NCBI GenBank assembly: GCA_023143935.1
Contig: JAGLGQ010000061.1
Location: forward strand, 1 to 14,301
Length of the DNA stretch: 14,301 nt
Source of the DNA: Minisyncoccota bacterium
GTDB taxonomy: Bacteria > Patescibacteriota > Minisyncoccia > Phycocordibacterales > GCA-2747955
Direction of reading: 5' to 3'
The notes beneath the pieces were generated by a model. That model had not been told where the DNA came from. It saw nothing but the letters and a program-made list of their open reading frames with translations, and did not search any database. This document shows positions 13,898 through 14,301 of the stretch, piece after piece (within the stretch, counting starts at the first letter, position 1; the number at the start of each line of letters is the position of its first letter). The translations under genes were made by a program, and so were the position numbers.

Positions 13898-13934
13898 AAA
13901 AAACAGGATTTTGCGGAGCAAAATCCTGTTTTTT
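13898..13934. terminator. Bidirectional terminator between convergent genes
   Basis: A perfect 17-bp stem (13898-13914 with 13918-13934) with a GGA loop closed by C-G, and A6 at the left and T6 at the right, so both strands end in a U-run. Its core is TTGCGGAGCAA. It serves the genes ending at 13876 (+) and 13934 (-). Confidence 0.9.
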
Positions 13935-14301
13935 TATTTAATATCCTCACAATTTTTAGCTAGACGATATCCTTTTTTTATTGCTTCTTCTTTATTTTTA
14001 AAATAAATTTTATTTTCTTCTTTTATTGTTTGTGCACCAGAACACCAAGGAAAATGGAAAACTTTTCCTTTTTTTGAGGCCACAATTTCTATATTATTTT
14101 TTTGTTGGCTTTTAATTATTTGTATATTTTGAGTTTGATTGTTCCTGTATTGATAAATTATAGATAATTTACCTAAAAAAAATGATAAAGTAGAAACAAA
14201 AATAAGTAATATAATAAAAAAACCAGTAGGGGAATTTATGAAAAACCACGTGTTTTTTACATTATTATTAATTTTAGACTTGATTTTTTTACTTTTTTCT
14301 T
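13934..14301 (-). CDS. Membrane-anchored protein with Ada-like Cys/His motif (partial)
   Basis: This minus-strand frame is open from the right edge to a TAA at 13936-13934, with 121 residues visible and no in-window start, so the N-terminus is missing. A Lys-rich stretch (1-15) precedes a hydrophobic segment (about 18-46). The C-terminal domain (75-118) reads KKGKVFHFPWCSGAQ (76-90), then YFKNKEEAIKKGYRLAKNC (99-117). This resembles the Ada metal-binding fold family (Y/F-H-x-P-W-C ... F-x-S-x-E-E-A-x-x-x-G-Y-x-P-x-x-x-C), with only two cysteines (86 and 117) where Ada has four. Anchored proteins of this kind are frequent in CPR bacteria; their role is unknown. Metal binding is an inference, and DNA repair is unlikely because the domain would sit outside the membrane. 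Confidence 0.75.
   Translation of the reverse strand, partial: EKSKKIKSKINNNVKNTWFFINSPTGFFIILLIFVSTLSFFLGKLSIIYQYRNNQTQNIQIIKSQQKNNIEIVASKKGKVFHFPWCSGAQTIKEENKIYFKNKEEAIKKGYRLAKNCEDIK

Noticed and set aside
1..14301. tRNA, rRNA or known riboswitch
   Set aside because: I found no cloverleaf, rRNA-like segment or familiar riboswitch core in the short gaps; covariance searches could not be run.

Overview
This is a low-G+C window (roughly 30% by eye) of densely packed bacterial housekeeping genes. It looks like the chromosome of a Candidate Phyla Radiation (Patescibacteria, probably Parcubacteria-like) organism. The reasons are shortened core proteins (AckA, FtsA), a PrgI-type membrane protein, small membrane-anchored proteins of a CPR type, A/T-rich codon use, TAA as the only stop codon, and very few Shine-Dalgarno sequences. 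I see no rRNA, tRNA, CRISPR array, transposase or phage gene.

Layout, left to right. Positions 1-32 (-) hold the first codons of a gene that may be YqeY/GatB-like, divergent from acetate kinase ackA. Next come dnaB (replicative helicase) and, convergent with it, rbfA (-). rpsL-rpsG (S12, S7) is the only clear two-gene operon; it has a long leader and a terminator in place of fusA/tuf. A small membrane protein gene and a PrgI-family gene follow. ftsA (-) is divergent from a class A penicillin-binding protein gene, and the two share a regulatory region. A 297-base gap then holds a terminator and a 21-bp tandem repeat array. After it come rplY (L25/CTC), clpP, pyrH and rny (RNase Y), then a secreted protein of unknown function. 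A membrane-anchored protein with an Ada-like Cys/His motif (-) runs off the right edge.

The genes cover central functions: acetyl phosphate/ATP (AckA), replication (DnaB), ribosome assembly and structure (RbfA, S12, S7, L25), UMP phosphorylation (PyrH), mRNA decay (RNase Y), proteolysis (ClpP), division (FtsA) and wall synthesis (PBP1A). They look like mostly single transcription units.

The strongest window-wide signal is promoter placement. Most genes have a TGnTAWAAT-type extended -10 element ending only 6-10 bases before the start codon, which implies leaderless or nearly leaderless mRNAs. This also decides two starts: 4302 for the small membrane protein and 6463 for FtsA. Other points of interest are back-to-back promoters inside an 11-bp inverted repeat (42-66), the 21-bp repeat array (9436-9498), a 25-bp perfect inverted repeat with no T-tract (11691-11743), three CGTATT half-sites between ftsA and the PBP gene, and an S12 that lacks the conserved proline of its decoding loop. 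I found no clear new multi-gene system; the novelty is mainly in the regulatory DNA and in unusual versions of core proteins.
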